64,000 nt of DNA from Streptomyces griseosporeus (GTDB lineage: Bacteria; Actinomycetota; Actinomycetes; Streptomycetales; Streptomycetaceae), in the NCBI RefSeq assembly GCF_014656055.1, contig NZ_BNBR01000001.1, positions 682,001 to 746,000 on the forward strand. Direction: 5' to 3'. Positions 1-8,086 of the stretch are shown one piece after another; position 1 is the first letter of the stretch, and each line of letters starts with the position of its first letter. Both the position numbers and the translations under genes were made by a program. The notes under the pieces are model-generated. The model worked only from the letters and a program-made list of their open reading frames with translations, did no database searches and was not told where the DNA came from.

Positions 1-1882
1 CGCCGGGTTGGCCGGTGGCGGGGCCCGCGGGACCGGCGTGGCCCGCGGCGGGGGCGACGGCTCCCCGGGAGGAGTCAGGCCCTCCCCCGCTCCGGCCGGC
101 GACACGATCGGCGACGCGCTCGGCCACCCGCAGCCCGGCGGCGACAGCGGCGGCGCGCCAGTGGGGCGTGGGGGTGGCGGGGCGGCTGCCGGGCGGGGCG
201 TCGATGGCGGGGTCGGTGGGCCGGGGGCCGAGCCTGGGCTCGGTGACAGGGGGCGTCGCGTCGCCGGCGCGGCGGCCCGCGGCGAAGTCGGCGATGCGGC
301 GGCCGAGCGCGGAGTCAGGGCCGGGGCGGCCGGGCGTGGGCTCGGCGGTACGGCGGCCGGGCGTGCGGTCAGGGGTACGGCGGCCGGGCGCGCGGTCAGC
401 CGGAGGGGAGCCCGGCGCGGCGCCGGCTGCCCGGGCGGCGGACGCCGGGCCGAGGGAGCCGGGGTCCGGAGCGGGACGAGCCCAAGGCGCACCGCGCCAC
501 ATTGACCCGGCGCCCGGCGGGGCCCCGGCCCCGGCGGCGGGGGCTGCGGGGGCCGCTCCCGTGCCGTCGGCCGGGTCGGAGGCGAGCCCCCAGGTGCCGG
601 CCGTATCGCCGGCTCCCCTGCGGTCGGCCGGACCGGAGGCAGGCCCCCATCCATCGGCCGTACCACCCGCTCCCGTGCCGTCGGCCGGACCGGTGGCAGG
701 CCCCCAGGCGTCAGCCGTGCCACCCGGCCCCATGCCGTCGGCCGGACCGCCTGCAGGCCCCCAGGCATCAGCCGTACCGCCCGCTCCCCTGCCGTCGGCG
801 AAACCCCCCAGGCCGGCAGCGCCTCCCGGTCCAACGACCGGACCGGCGGCGGAGCCCCAGGCGTCGGCCGCGCCGACCCCCTCGGGTGGCGCGCCGACGC
901 CCTCGGGCGGGGTGCCGCCGTCCTCGGACGGGCGGTCGGCGCGCGGCCCCGTCGCGTGGCGGCCGCTCTCCGTCGCCCCGTACCCGGCCGCGGCGTCGGA
1001 GGCCTCAGCCGGCGGCGCCTCTGCGTCCCCCTCCCCCAGCGCGCTCGTCAACCGGGCCGTGACGTAGGCGCGGGCCGCCCAGCCGAGGACCGCTTCCGCG
1101 AGGGCGAAGCCGAGGGCGCCGTCGAACTGGGCCAGCTGGTCGGCGGTGTACCGGCAGGGGCCGCAGCGGTCGAGGTGGCGGTGCAGGTCGGGGTCGGTGA
1201 CGGTGCCGCCGCGGCGGAGGGTGACGTCCAGCAGGCGCAGGAAGCGCCGGCACTCCTCCTCGGGCGCGGACTCGCGGTGGACCTGGAGGACCTCCGCGCG
1301 CAGTCGTTCGCGGGCGCGGCGGAGTTCCAGGCGGACGTCTTCCTCGTCCAGGCCCAGCAGCCCGGCCGGCACCACGGGGGGTTCGGCCTCGACCTCGGCG
1401 TGCCACAGCACGCAGCGGGCGGTCTGCGGCAGCCGCTGGAAGGCCTGGGAGAGCGTGCGGCGGTGCGGCGGCGGCAGCAGCCGGGTGGCGGCGGCCTGCT
1501 GCGGGGAGTCGTCGGCGGTGCGCAGCGCGGGGTGGAGGAGTTCGCGCCGGCCGTCCGCGTCCCATTCGACCGCGATCCGGCCGACGGTGACCAGCAGATG
1601 GGGCCGCCAGGCGGAGCTGGGCCCGTCCTGCCGCAGGGCCTCGCCGAACAGCCGGGTGAAGGCGGCGGTGGTCAGCATGCCCGCGGCCCGGCCGCTGTCC
1701 GTGCACAGGCGGGCGTAGGCGAACGCGGCGGCCCAGTGCCGGTCGAGGAGTTCGCCCACGGGGTGGAACGCGGGTGTGGCACCGGTCCACTTCTTCAGCT
1801 GCGCGCTCAGCTGCGCGTCGGTGGCGTGCGGGAGCCCCGGGTTCGGGGAATTCGACGGGCCGGTCGGGCCAGCGGTATTCAC
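1..1882 (-). CDS. RNA polymerase sigma-factor-like regulator with zinc-finger and long repeat-rich tail (partial)
   Basis: The reading frame starts at a GTG preceded by GGAGGA and stays open to the left edge, so the C-terminus lies outside the window; 627 residues are visible. The first ~210 residues look like a degenerate ECF sigma factor (region-2-like helices around LLDRHWAAAFAYARLCT, then a region-4-like segment FQRLPQTARCVLWH). Near residue 236-245 there is HLDRCGPC, an H-x3-C-x2-C motif as in zf-HC2 anti-sigma domains. After about residue 270 the sequence becomes Pro/Gly/Ala-rich, with a 19-residue tandem repeat (residues ~344-440) and then Arg/Pro/Thr-rich PGRRT-type repeats. Streptomyces has many such sigma-like proteins with a long, variable C-terminal part, so the DNA-binding role is inferred from family resemblance. 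Frame consistency was checked by the absence of in-frame stops from 1882 to 1. Confidence 0.72.
   Translation of the reverse strand, partial: MNTAGPTGPSNSPNPGLPHATDAQLSAQLKKWTGATPAFHPVGELLDRHWAAAFAYARLCTDSGRAAGMLTTAAFTRLFGEALRQDGPSSAWRPHLLVTVGRIAVEWDADGRRELLHPALRTADDSPQQAAATRLLPPPHRRTLSQAFQRLPQTARCVLWHAEVEAEPPVVPAGLLGLDEEDVRLELRRARERLRAEVLQVHRESAPEEECRRFLRLLDVTLRRGGTVTDPDLHRHLDRCGPCRYTADQLAQFDGALGFALAEAVLGWAARAYVTARLTSALGEGDAEAPPAEASDAAAGYGATESGRHATGPRADRPSEDGGTPPEGVGAPPEGVGAADAWGSAAGPVVGPGGAAGLGGFADGRGAGGTADAWGPAGGPADGMGPGGTADAWGPATGPADGTGAGGTADGWGPASGPADRRGAGDTAGTWGLASDPADGTGAAPAAPAAGAGAPPGAGSMWRGAPWARPAPDPGSLGPASAARAAGAAPGSPPADRAPGRRTPDRTPGRRTAEPTPGRPGPDSALGRRIADFAAGRRAGDATPPVTEPRLGPRPTDPAIDAPPGSRPATPTPHWRAAAVAAGLRVAERVADRVAGRSGGGPDSSRGAVAPAAGHAGPAGPATGQPG
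560..800. repeat. 57-bp in-frame tandem repeats
   Basis: The pentamer gtcgg recurs at 566, 623, 680, 737 and 794, an exact 57-bp period over about four and a half copies. The unit encodes 19 residues on the minus strand, of the pattern GGTADAWGPAxGPADG. The copies differ by a few bases and the frame is kept, so the repeat is protein-coding and probably expands or contracts by slippage. Confidence 0.85.
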
Positions 1883-2045
1883 GGCGGTATTTCCTCCGAG
1901 AGCAGCGACATAAAGTCCGTACCAAGGGCAGGGCTGCTCTTGTGAAGCGTGGGGGGTGGACGATACCGGCCTCACCTTGGCACACGCCGGGGACGGGGAA
2001 CAAGGGATCTTGCGGAATCCCGTATTGCGCGAAGGCCGCCGTAAT

Positions 2046-2060
2046 TTGACAGCGCGTCAA
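2046..2060. promoter_or_regulatory. inverted repeat TTGAC-N5-GTCAA upstream of the sigma-like gene
   Basis: A perfect 5-bp inverted repeat with a 5-bp spacer (TTGACAGCGCGTCAA) lies in the 264-bp gap (1883-2146) before the minus-strand sigma-like gene. It has the shape of a dimeric repressor site. The rest of this gap holds nothing else I can name. Confidence 0.3.
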
Positions 2061-2146
2061 TCAGAATTGCGGCGCGGATTCCCGCCGGGCCGCACCCGGC
2101 GGTATCCCGTGGCGTTACCGGAGGGACCGGGCCGAAAGGAAAGGGG

Positions 2147-3115
2147 TCAGTGCCCGGCGACGGGATGCGGGGCGTAGGGCTCCTGCAGTTCCTCGATCTC
2201 CTTCTCGGTGAGCCGGAGTTCGACGGCGGCCACCGCGTCGTCGATGTGGTGCGGCTTGGACGCGCCGATGATCGGGGCGGTCACGGTGTCCTGGTGCAGC
2301 AGCCAGGCGAGCGCCACCCGGGCGCGCGGCACACCGCGGTCCTGCGCGATACGGGTGACGGCCTCCACGACGGCCCGGTCGCCCTCCTGGTAGAGGGTGC
2401 TGCCGAAGGCGTCGGTGGCGCTGCGGCCGGTGGCCGTGCCCCAGTCCCGGGTGAGCCGACCGCGCGCCAGCGGGCTCCAGGGCAGTACGCCCACGCCCTG
2501 GTCGGCGCAGAGGGGCAGCATCTCGCGCTCCTCCTCGCGGTAGAGGAGGTTGTAGTGGTTCTGCATGGAGACGAACCTGGTCCAGCCGTGCAGCTCGGCC
2601 GTGTACTGCATCTTGGAGAACTGCCAGGCGTACATCGAACTGGCGCCGATGTAGCGCACCTTGCCCGCTTTCACCAGGTCGTGCAGGGCCTCCATCGTCT
2701 CCTCGACCGGGGTGTGCGGGTCGAAGCGGTGGATCTGGTACAGGTCGACGTAGTCGGTGCCGAGCCGGGTGAGGCTGTGGTCGATCTCGGTCATGATCGC
2801 CTTGCGGGAGAGCCCGCCGCCGTTGGGGCCGGGCCGCATCCGGCCGTGCACCTTGGTCGCGAGGACGATCTCGTCGCGGCGGGCGAAGTCGGCGAGGGCC
2901 CGGCCGACGATCTCCTCGCTGGTGCCGTCGGAGTAGACGTTGGCGGTGTCGAAGAAGGTGATGCCGGCCTCCAGCGCCTGCCGGATCAGCGGGCGGGACG
3001 CCTCCTCGTCGAGGGTCCACTCGTGCGCGCCCCGGTCCGGCACGCCGTAGGTCATGCAGCCCAGACAGATCCGTGAGACGTCCAGACCGGTCGAACCGAG
3101 CTTCACGTACTGCAT
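2147..3115 (-). CDS. aldo/keto reductase
   Basis: 322 residues, the usual length for a cytosolic NADPH-dependent (beta/alpha)8 aldo/keto reductase that reduces aldehydes or ketones to alcohols. The catalytic tetrad is visible: Asp and Tyr in FFDTANVYSDG, Lys in LATKVHG and His in YQIHRFD. The C-terminal cofactor loop PIIGASKPHHIDDA is also present. It is probably the last gene of a minus-strand group with the flavoprotein and DUF1348 genes; the 72-bp gap to the flavoprotein leaves room for a separate promoter. The substrate cannot be read from sequence. Confidence 0.92.
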   Translation of the reverse strand: MQYVKLGSTGLDVSRICLGCMTYGVPDRGAHEWTLDEEASRPLIRQALEAGITFFDTANVYSDGTSEEIVGRALADFARRDEIVLATKVHGRMRPGPNGGGLSRKAIMTEIDHSLTRLGTDYVDLYQIHRFDPHTPVEETMEALHDLVKAGKVRYIGASSMYAWQFSKMQYTAELHGWTRFVSMQNHYNLLYREEEREMLPLCADQGVGVLPWSPLARGRLTRDWGTATGRSATDAFGSTLYQEGDRAVVEAVTRIAQDRGVPRARVALAWLLHQDTVTAPIIGASKPHHIDDAVAAVELRLTEKEIEELQEPYAPHPVAGH

Positions 3116-3187
3116 CGTTGCTGCTCCTGCCGTTGTCGGTTGCAGTCGGAGCCTATGCGGTGGCGCGCGCCACGCAGGGCGCGCGGT

Positions 3188-3754
3188 TCAGTGGTCCTCG
3201 ATCAGGTCCAGCGCCCGCTCCCAGTCGAACTCCGGTCGTACGCCGTGCTCGTCGGGCTCGCCGGAGTGGCGGGCGGCGAAGCGGACACCCATGCCGCGCA
3301 GGCGAGCCAGGCTGTCGCGGTAGGCGGGGTGGACGGCGAGGGCGTCGGCCACGCAGGGCAGCGCGGCGACGGGAACGCCGAGGCCGCTCGCCTCGCAGAG
3401 GGTGGCCACGGCCAGGGTGTCGGCGAGGCCCTGCGCCCACTTGTTGAGAGTGTTGAAGGTCGCGGGCGCCACCACCACGGCGTCGGGCGGCGGGAAGGGC
3501 CGCGGGTCGCCGGGGCGGCGCCAGGCCGAGCGGATCGGCCGCCCGGTCAGCGCCTCGACGCCGGCGGTGTCGAAGAAGCCGTCCAGGGCGGTGGGCGTGG
3601 CGAGGACGCCTACCTCCCAGTCGCGTTCCTGCGCGGCGCTGATCAGCTTGCTGACGCCGGCGGCGACGCCGGCCGCGCACACGACGACGTACAGGAAGGG
3701 GGCGCCCCGGGATGCGGTGCCTTCTCGGTCCGTGGGTCCGGTCATCCGTCGCAC
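3188..3754 (-). CDS. flavoprotein of the HFCD family (phosphopantothenoylcysteine decarboxylase-like)
   Basis: 188 residues with the Rossmann-like flavoprotein fold of Dfp/CoaC, UbiX and EpiD. An N-terminal VVVCAAGVAAGVSK takes the place of the glycine-rich FMN loop, and PATFNTLNKWAQGLADTL sits where the FMN/substrate motif PxSANT-like segment is found. The protein has only the flavoprotein half and lacks the CoaB synthetase domain, so it is not the housekeeping Dfp. A GTG start at 3754 lies directly after the stop of the DUF1348 gene, which suggests translational coupling; an ATG three codons later is an alternative start. Reaction unknown. Confidence 0.75.
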   Translation of the reverse strand: MRRMTGPTDREGTASRGAPFLYVVVCAAGVAAGVSKLISAAQERDWEVGVLATPTALDGFFDTAGVEALTGRPIRSAWRRPGDPRPFPPPDAVVVAPATFNTLNKWAQGLADTLAVATLCEASGLGVPVAALPCVADALAVHPAYRDSLARLRGMGVRFAARHSGEPDEHGVRPEFDWERALDLIEDH

Positions 3755-3755
3755 C

Positions 3756-4214
3756 CTACTGAAGCGGGAAGGAGCGCCCCCGCTCGGCCTCGGGGCGCGG
3801 CCCGTGGATGCGGCGCTCGCTCTCCTCGATGGGCACGTCGTTGATGCTGGCCTCCCGCCGGGTCATCAGGCCGTGCTCGTCGAACTCCCACAGCTCGTTG
3901 CCGTACGAGCGCCACCACCGGCCGTCGGCGTCGCGGGACTCGTACTGGAAGCGGACCGCGATGCGGTTGCCGTCGAACGCCCACAGGTCCTTGCGCAGGG
4001 CGTAGTCGTGCTCGCGTGCCCATTTGGCGGTGAGGAAGGCGACGATCTCGGCGCGGCCGGTGAGGAAGGTGTCGCGGTTGCGCCACACGGAGTCCTCGGA
4101 GTAGGCGAGGGCGACCTTGTGCGGGTCGCGGGTGTTCCAGGCGTCCTCGGCGGCCTGGACCTTGCGCGCCGCGGTCTCGCGGGTGAAGGGCGGCAGGGGC
4201 GGGCGGTCGGCCAT
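3756..4214 (-). CDS. DUF1348 / SnoaL-like (NTF2-fold) protein
   Basis: 152 residues matching the DUF1348 group of NTF2-like proteins: an N-terminal helix with [22 protein letters not shown], then the aromatic-rich beta sheet [15 protein letters not shown] and [14 protein letters not shown]. Such cone-shaped folds often form small ligand pockets, but no catalytic activity is established for this group. It begins a minus-strand group with the flavoprotein (1-bp gap) and the aldo/keto reductase, and is divergent from a TetR gene. Both repressor palindromes lie in the shared promoter, so it is very likely the regulated target. Confidence 0.85.
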   Translation of the reverse strand: MADRPPLPPFTRETAARKVQAAEDAWNTRDPHKVALAYSEDSVWRNRDTFLTGRAEIVAFLTAKWAREHDYALRKDLWAFDGNRIAVRFQYESRDADGRWWRSYGNELWEFDEHGLMTRREASINDVPIEESERRIHGPRPEAERGRSFPLQ

Positions 4215-4241
4215 GGCGGTCCTCCGGGGGCGGCGGAAGCG

Positions 4242-4292
4242 GAGAACGTGCGTTCTCCGTCTGCCCGCTAAGGTAGGAGAACGAACGTTCTC
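4242..4292. promoter_or_regulatory. two TetR-type operators in a divergent promoter
   Basis: Two 16-bp palindromes share the same half site, GAGAACG-N2-CGTTCTC: one at 4242-4257 (spacer TG) and one at 4277-4292 (spacer AA). Their centres are 35 bp apart. They sit between the DUF1348 gene (minus) and the TetR gene (plus), the usual place for a TetR dimer to control both itself and the neighbouring operon. Confidence 0.85.
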
Positions 4293-4324
4293 AGGTCAAG
4301 GAGCGAGTCGAGGAGTGAGGGTCC

Positions 4325-4879
4325 ATGGACAGCGCCGCCGCCCGTGAACAGGCTCTGGACGCCGCCGAGCGGCTGTTCTACGGGCGGGGGGTGAAGTCGG
4401 TCGGCATGGACGACGTCCGCACCGCCTCCGGGGTCTCGCTCAAGCGGCTCTACCAGCTGTTCCCGGCGAAGGAACAGCTGGTCGTGGCGTATCTGGAACG
4501 GCGGGACGCGCGCTGGCGCGGGCAGCTGGCCGCGCACGTGGCCCGGCAGGGCGAGCCGCGTGAGCGGATCCTCGCGGTGTTCGACTGGCTGCGGGAGTGG
4601 TTCGCCGAGGAGGGCTTCCGCGGGTGCGCCTGGATCAACGCGTACGGCGAGCTGGGCGCCACCTCGGCCGCCGTCGCGGACCGGGTACGGGCGCACAAGC
4701 AGGCCTTCCGCGACTACCTCGGCACGCTGGTGGCGGACGCGGGCCTGCCCGCCCGGATGGCCGGGCACCTGTTCCTGCTCGCCGAGGGGGCCATGGTCAC
4801 CGCGGGCGTCACGGGCCGCCCCGACCCGGCCGGCGAGGCCCGCGAGGCGGCACGGGCGCTGCTGGCCGCCGAGCGGTGA
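4325..4879 (+). CDS. TetR/AcrR family repressor
   Basis: 184 residues. The N-terminal helix-turn-helix is clear: LDAAERLFYGRGVKSVGMDDVRTASGVSLKRLYQLFPAKEQL with the typical LYxxFPxKEQL end. The C-terminal ligand domain (residues ~60-184) contains a GCAWINAYGELG segment common to a subgroup of small TetR proteins regulating redox genes. A good ribosome binding site (gaggag) precedes the ATG. Position and palindromes indicate autorepression and repression of the DUF1348-flavoprotein-aldo/keto reductase group, relieved by an unknown small molecule. Confidence 0.92.
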   Translation: MDSAAAREQALDAAERLFYGRGVKSVGMDDVRTASGVSLKRLYQLFPAKEQLVVAYLERRDARWRGQLAAHVARQGEPRERILAVFDWLREWFAEEGFRGCAWINAYGELGATSAAVADRVRAHKQAFRDYLGTLVADAGLPARMAGHLFLLAEGAMVTAGVTGRPDPAGEAREAARALLAAER

Positions 4880-5021
4880 GTCCCGTGAGCGCGCCGGTGC
4901 CGTGCTGGTCCTCACGGCTCAGGGAACCGTCGGTGCGTGACAGCGCGGCCTGCGCGATGCCGGCGCAGCCCGCGGCGACGCGCCCGGCTCGGCCGGCGGC
5001 CCCCTGATGCCGGGCCGGCCC

Positions 5022-5234
5022 TCAGTCGTCCCGCGGTGCCACCGTGATCGCCCCCACCGGGCAGGCCCGCGCCGCCTCCCGGGTCATCGGGTCGGCGGTG
5101 GGGTCCTCGTGGGCGGGGCGGAGGGTGCTGTAGCCCTCGTCGTCCTGGGTGAAGACGGCCGGGGCGGCGAGGGCGCACTGGCCGGCGCCGATGCAGATGT
5201 CCCGGTCGATGGCGATGCGCGTGCCGGTGTCCAT
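5022..5234 (-). CDS. [3Fe-4S] ferredoxin for the neighbouring P450
   Basis: 70 residues, typical of small Streptomyces P450 ferredoxins. Only three cluster cysteines are present, C14 and C20 (CIGAGQC) and C58 (CPVG); the position of the second cysteine of a four-cysteine motif is taken by Ala/Gly, which marks a [3Fe-4S] cluster. The gene starts 13 bp after the P450 stop, so the two are co-transcribed and the ferredoxin very probably passes electrons from a ferredoxin reductase encoded elsewhere to this P450. Confidence 0.95.
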   Translation of the reverse strand: MDTGTRIAIDRDICIGAGQCALAAPAVFTQDDEGYSTLRPAHEDPTADPMTREAARACPVGAITVAPRDD

Positions 5235-5247
5235 GGGGTGCGGCCTC

Positions 5248-6504
5248 CTACCAGGTCACGGGGAGTTCCAGCATCCCCTGGATGGTGTCGCCCGGCTTGA
5301 AGGGGATCTCCTCGGCCGGGGCGGCCAGGCGCAGGCCGGGCAGGCGCTCGAAGAGGGTGCGCAGGGCGATCTCCAGTTCGGCGCGGGCCAGGTTCTGGCC
5401 GAGGCACTGGTGGATGCCGAAGCCGAAGGCCACGTGGTGGCGGGCCGGGCGGTGGAAGTCCAGGGTGTCCGGGCCGGGGTAGACGGTGTCGTCGCGGTTG
5501 ATGACGGAGGTCGCGAACAGCACCCCCTCGCCGGCCCGGATCACCGTTCCGTCCACCTCGATGTCCTCGGTGGCGAGCCGCAGCAGTCCGTCGGCGATCG
5601 ACAGCATCCGCATCAGCTCCTCGACGGCCGCCGGCACCAGGCCGGGGTCCCGGCGCAGCTCGGCCAGCCGCTCGGGGTGCCGCAGCAGCGTGAACGTGCC
5701 GAGGGAGATCATGTTGGCGGTCGTCTCGTGGCCCGCGACCAGCAGGATGACCGCCAGCGCGACGAGTTCCTCACGGTCCAGGGCGCCCTCGCGCAGCTGC
5801 TCGTGGACGAGGTCGTCGAGGACGCCGTCGCCGCGCCGCCCGTCCCGCTTGCCGTCGATCAGCGCGCCGAGGTACTCCTCCAGCCGGTCCCGGGCCGCGG
5901 TCGTGTCCTCGGCGGTCGGGCCGCGCAGCAGCCGCCGGGACTGCTCCTCGAAGAACTCGTGGTCGGCGTACGGCACGCCCAGCAGGGCGCAGATCACCAT
6001 CGAGGGCACCGGCAGCGCGAACGCGGCGACCAGGTCCGCGGGCGGGCCCTGGGCGATCATCGCGTCGAGGCGTTCGTCGACGACGCGCTGGATGTCGGAC
6101 CGCAGGGCGGTGGCGCGCTGGAGGGTGAAGCGGGGGACGAGCATGCGCCGCTGGGTGCGGTGCTCGGGGTCGTCGACGCCGAGCAGGGCGACCCGGCGCC
6201 GGCGGACCGCGTCGAAGCGGGCGGTGGGGACCGGGAAGCGGGGGTGGGTGCGGTCGGCCGACAGACGGGGGTCGGCGAGCAGGGCGCGGGCCGCGGCGTG
6301 GCCGGTGACCAGCCAGGCGGGGCGGCCGTCGAAGAGGGTGACACGGGCCAGGGGCCGGGCCGTGCGCAAGGGGTCGTAGGCGGCGGGCGGGTGGTAGGGG
6401 CAGGTGCGGTCCTGCGGGAAGGCGACGGGGGCGGCCGGGTGCGTCGCGGATGCGGGCGGAGGCGTCGTGGGGGCGGACGGGTGCGTCAGAGGAGACTCCG
6501 TCAT
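5248..6504 (-). CDS. cytochrome P450, CYP105-like
   Basis: 418 residues, a soluble bacterial class I P450. Visible are the I-helix AGHETTANM (about residue 257), the K-helix ExxR as EELMRML, and the haem ligand loop FGFGIHQCLGQNLAR with Cys near 367. The sequence is close to CYP105 in the I-helix and haem regions. CYP105 enzymes in Streptomyces hydroxylate xenobiotics, steroids, fatty acids or polyketides, so the substrate is open. A Pro/Ala/Thr-rich N-terminal extension of ~28 residues precedes the conserved PQDRTCPYHPP start. It is translated ahead of the ferredoxin. Confidence 0.95.
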   Translation of the reverse strand: MTESPLTHPSAPTTPPPASATHPAAPVAFPQDRTCPYHPPAAYDPLRTARPLARVTLFDGRPAWLVTGHAAARALLADPRLSADRTHPRFPVPTARFDAVRRRRVALLGVDDPEHRTQRRMLVPRFTLQRATALRSDIQRVVDERLDAMIAQGPPADLVAAFALPVPSMVICALLGVPYADHEFFEEQSRRLLRGPTAEDTTAARDRLEEYLGALIDGKRDGRRGDGVLDDLVHEQLREGALDREELVALAVILLVAGHETTANMISLGTFTLLRHPERLAELRRDPGLVPAAVEELMRMLSIADGLLRLATEDIEVDGTVIRAGEGVLFATSVINRDDTVYPGPDTLDFHRPARHHVAFGFGIHQCLGQNLARAELEIALRTLFERLPGLRLAAPAEEIPFKPGDTIQGMLELPVTW

Positions 6505-6544
6505 GGGAAGACCTCGCAGAGGAAGAGTGCGTTCCGTCCGCCAT

Positions 6545-6563
6545 TAGATGCCTTGGGCACCTA
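6545..6563. promoter_or_regulatory. inverted repeat upstream of the P450-ferredoxin operon
   Basis: TAGATGCC and GGCACCTA, separated by TTG, form an inverted repeat with 7 of 8 positions paired, about 40 bp before the P450 start on the minus strand. It is a plausible repressor site. The 6505-6822 stretch shows no gene and otherwise nothing recognisable. Confidence 0.35.
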
Positions 6564-6822
6564 TGGGGCGACGCGCAGTTCGGCCAGATCGGTGGCGGGG
6601 CCCTTCTGGCCGAAGTCCGCCGCCCCGGGGCCGTACGACCGCTTCGGCGGCAGGCGCGGTACGGCTCCCGTGGCCGGGGCAGCGCCGGGGGTGGCGGGAT
6701 GGTGACGCCGTACCTGATCACCGGTCGGCCGGATCACGCGACGATGCCGGCTCACCGCTGCCGCGGCGGGCCACCCCGGGAGCGTCTCGGCGGCCGGCGC
6801 GGAAGAACGCGTAGAAAAATCT

Positions 6823-6858
6823 GTGCCCGGCGCGCATGGACCGCCGCGCGCCGGGCAC
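6823..6858 (-). terminator. intrinsic terminator of the CDF transporter gene
   Basis: A perfect 13-bp stem (6823-6835 with 6846-6858, starting GTGCCCGG) closes a 10-nt loop just 7 bp after the minus-strand transporter stop. On the minus strand the hairpin is followed by AGATTTTTCT, a genuine U-run, which is uncommon in Streptomyces. Confidence 0.9.
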
Positions 6859-6865
6859 CTCACTG

Positions 6866-7987
6866 TCAGGCCCCGCCGCGTTCCCCCGTCGCGGCGGGGC
6901 TTTCGTATGACTCGCGGGCCGCGCTGTCGGTGATGTCGAGGAAGATCTGCGCCGCCTCCGGCACCTGCTCGGCGATGTCCCGCTTGATGCGCACGGCGAC
7001 CTCCTCGACCCGTTCGCTGTCCAGGCCGGGCATCAGGTCGATCCGCGCTGCCACCAGCGCCGCGTCCAGGCCGGTCTTCATGGTGAACAGGGCCTCCACG
7101 CTGTCGATCTCCGGCTGGGCGGCGAGCACCTCCCGGATCCGGCGGTCGGCCTCGGGGTCGGCGGCCTCGCCGATCAGCTGGTCGCGGGCCTCCCGGCCGA
7201 GCCGGTAGGCGACGTAGACGAGCAGCGCGCCGATGGCGAGCGAGGCGGAGGCCTCGTATACGACCTGGCCGGTCACCATGTGCAGGGCCATTCCCACCAT
7301 GGCCAGGGTGACACCGAGCACCGCCGTGCCGTCCTCGGCGACGACCGTGCGCAGGGCCGGGTCGCGCAGCCCGCCCGCGCCGCCCTGCCGGTGCACCTGG
7401 TGCACCGCCCGCGCCAGCGAGGCGCCCTCGGCGAGCAGGGCGACGCCGAGCACGACGAGGCCCGCCACATAGCCGCCGAACTCCTCCTCGGCACCGCCGT
7501 GCAGGGCCTCGAAGCCCTGGAAGAAGGAGAAGCAGCCGCCCATGACGAAGATGCCGACGGCGGCCAGCAGCGACCAGAAGAACCGCTCCTTGCCGTAGCC
7601 GAAGGGATGGCGGCGGTCGGCGGGGCGGCGGCTGCGGCGCAGGGCGGCCAGCAGGAAGACCTCGTTGAGGCTGTCGGCGACCGAGTGGGCGGCCTCCGAC
7701 AGCAGTGCCGGCGAGTGGGCGAGAAGGCCGCCGACGGCCTTGGCGACCGCGATGACCAGGTTGGCGGCGAGCGCCACCAGCACGGTGACGCGTGTCCTGC
7801 GGTCGGCCGGGTCCGTGCCGCTTTCGTGTGCTCCGGTTGCCTCCCCTTCCGGCGGCGGGTCCTGCGGCGCGTCCCGTCGCGTGTCCTGTGGCGCGGCCTC
7901 TGCGGCGTCTGGCCGCGTGCTCGGCTGCTTGCCGCTGTTCTGCTTGCTGCTCGCTTGGGTGCTCTGCTGGATGCGTGTACCGCTCAC
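6866..7987 (-). CDS. cation diffusion facilitator (CDF) family metal exporter
   Basis: About 373 residues from the GTG chosen here (VSGTRIQQST), with a ~75-residue hydrophilic N-terminus rich in Gln, Pro and Asp before the first membrane helix. The CDF signature is present: SPALLSEAAHSVADSLNEVFLL, whose acidic and His residues form the metal site of helix II, and HPFGYGKERFFWSLLAA. A second site candidate is EDGTAVLG in helix V. The C-terminal cytoplasmic domain follows from ~residue 270. CDF proteins exchange Zn, Co, Fe or Mn for protons; the ion is not deducible. An upstream in-frame GTG at 8059 would add 24 residues but runs into the divergent gene's leader, so it is less likely. Confidence 0.9.
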   Translation of the reverse strand: MSGTRIQQSTQASSKQNSGKQPSTRPDAAEAAPQDTRRDAPQDPPPEGEATGAHESGTDPADRRTRVTVLVALAANLVIAVAKAVGGLLAHSPALLSEAAHSVADSLNEVFLLAALRRSRRPADRRHPFGYGKERFFWSLLAAVGIFVMGGCFSFFQGFEALHGGAEEEFGGYVAGLVVLGVALLAEGASLARAVHQVHRQGGAGGLRDPALRTVVAEDGTAVLGVTLAMVGMALHMVTGQVVYEASASLAIGALLVYVAYRLGREARDQLIGEAADPEADRRIREVLAAQPEIDSVEALFTMKTGLDAALVAARIDLMPGLDSERVEEVAVRIKRDIAEQVPEAAQIFLDITDSAARESYESPAATGERGGA

Positions 7988-8086
7988 CTCCGCCGACTGC
8001 CCGCGACGTGCGCGATCACACCGTGCGGCCGGGCAAAAACGGGGAACCCGGCCGGACACACCCCGTCATGGAGGAGGGAGCCGGGC

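Noticed and set aside
560..800. 57-bp repeats as a possible CRISPR array
   Set aside because: Repeats are contiguous with no unique spacers, and keep an open coding frame.
8..1067. Long open frames on the plus strand opposite the sigma-like gene
   Set aside because: They are mirror frames of the high-GC minus-strand gene; only the minus frame from 1882 shows family motifs, a ribosome binding site and continuous sense.
1005..2060. 351-codon minus-strand frame
   Set aside because: Arg/Pro-rich shadow of the true frame that begins at 1882; no recognisable domain.
7280..8086. N-terminal extension of the hydroquinone reductase frame
   Set aside because: The extra codons lie across the oppositely transcribed CDF gene; the ATG at 8087 has a good ribosome binding site and the family starts there.
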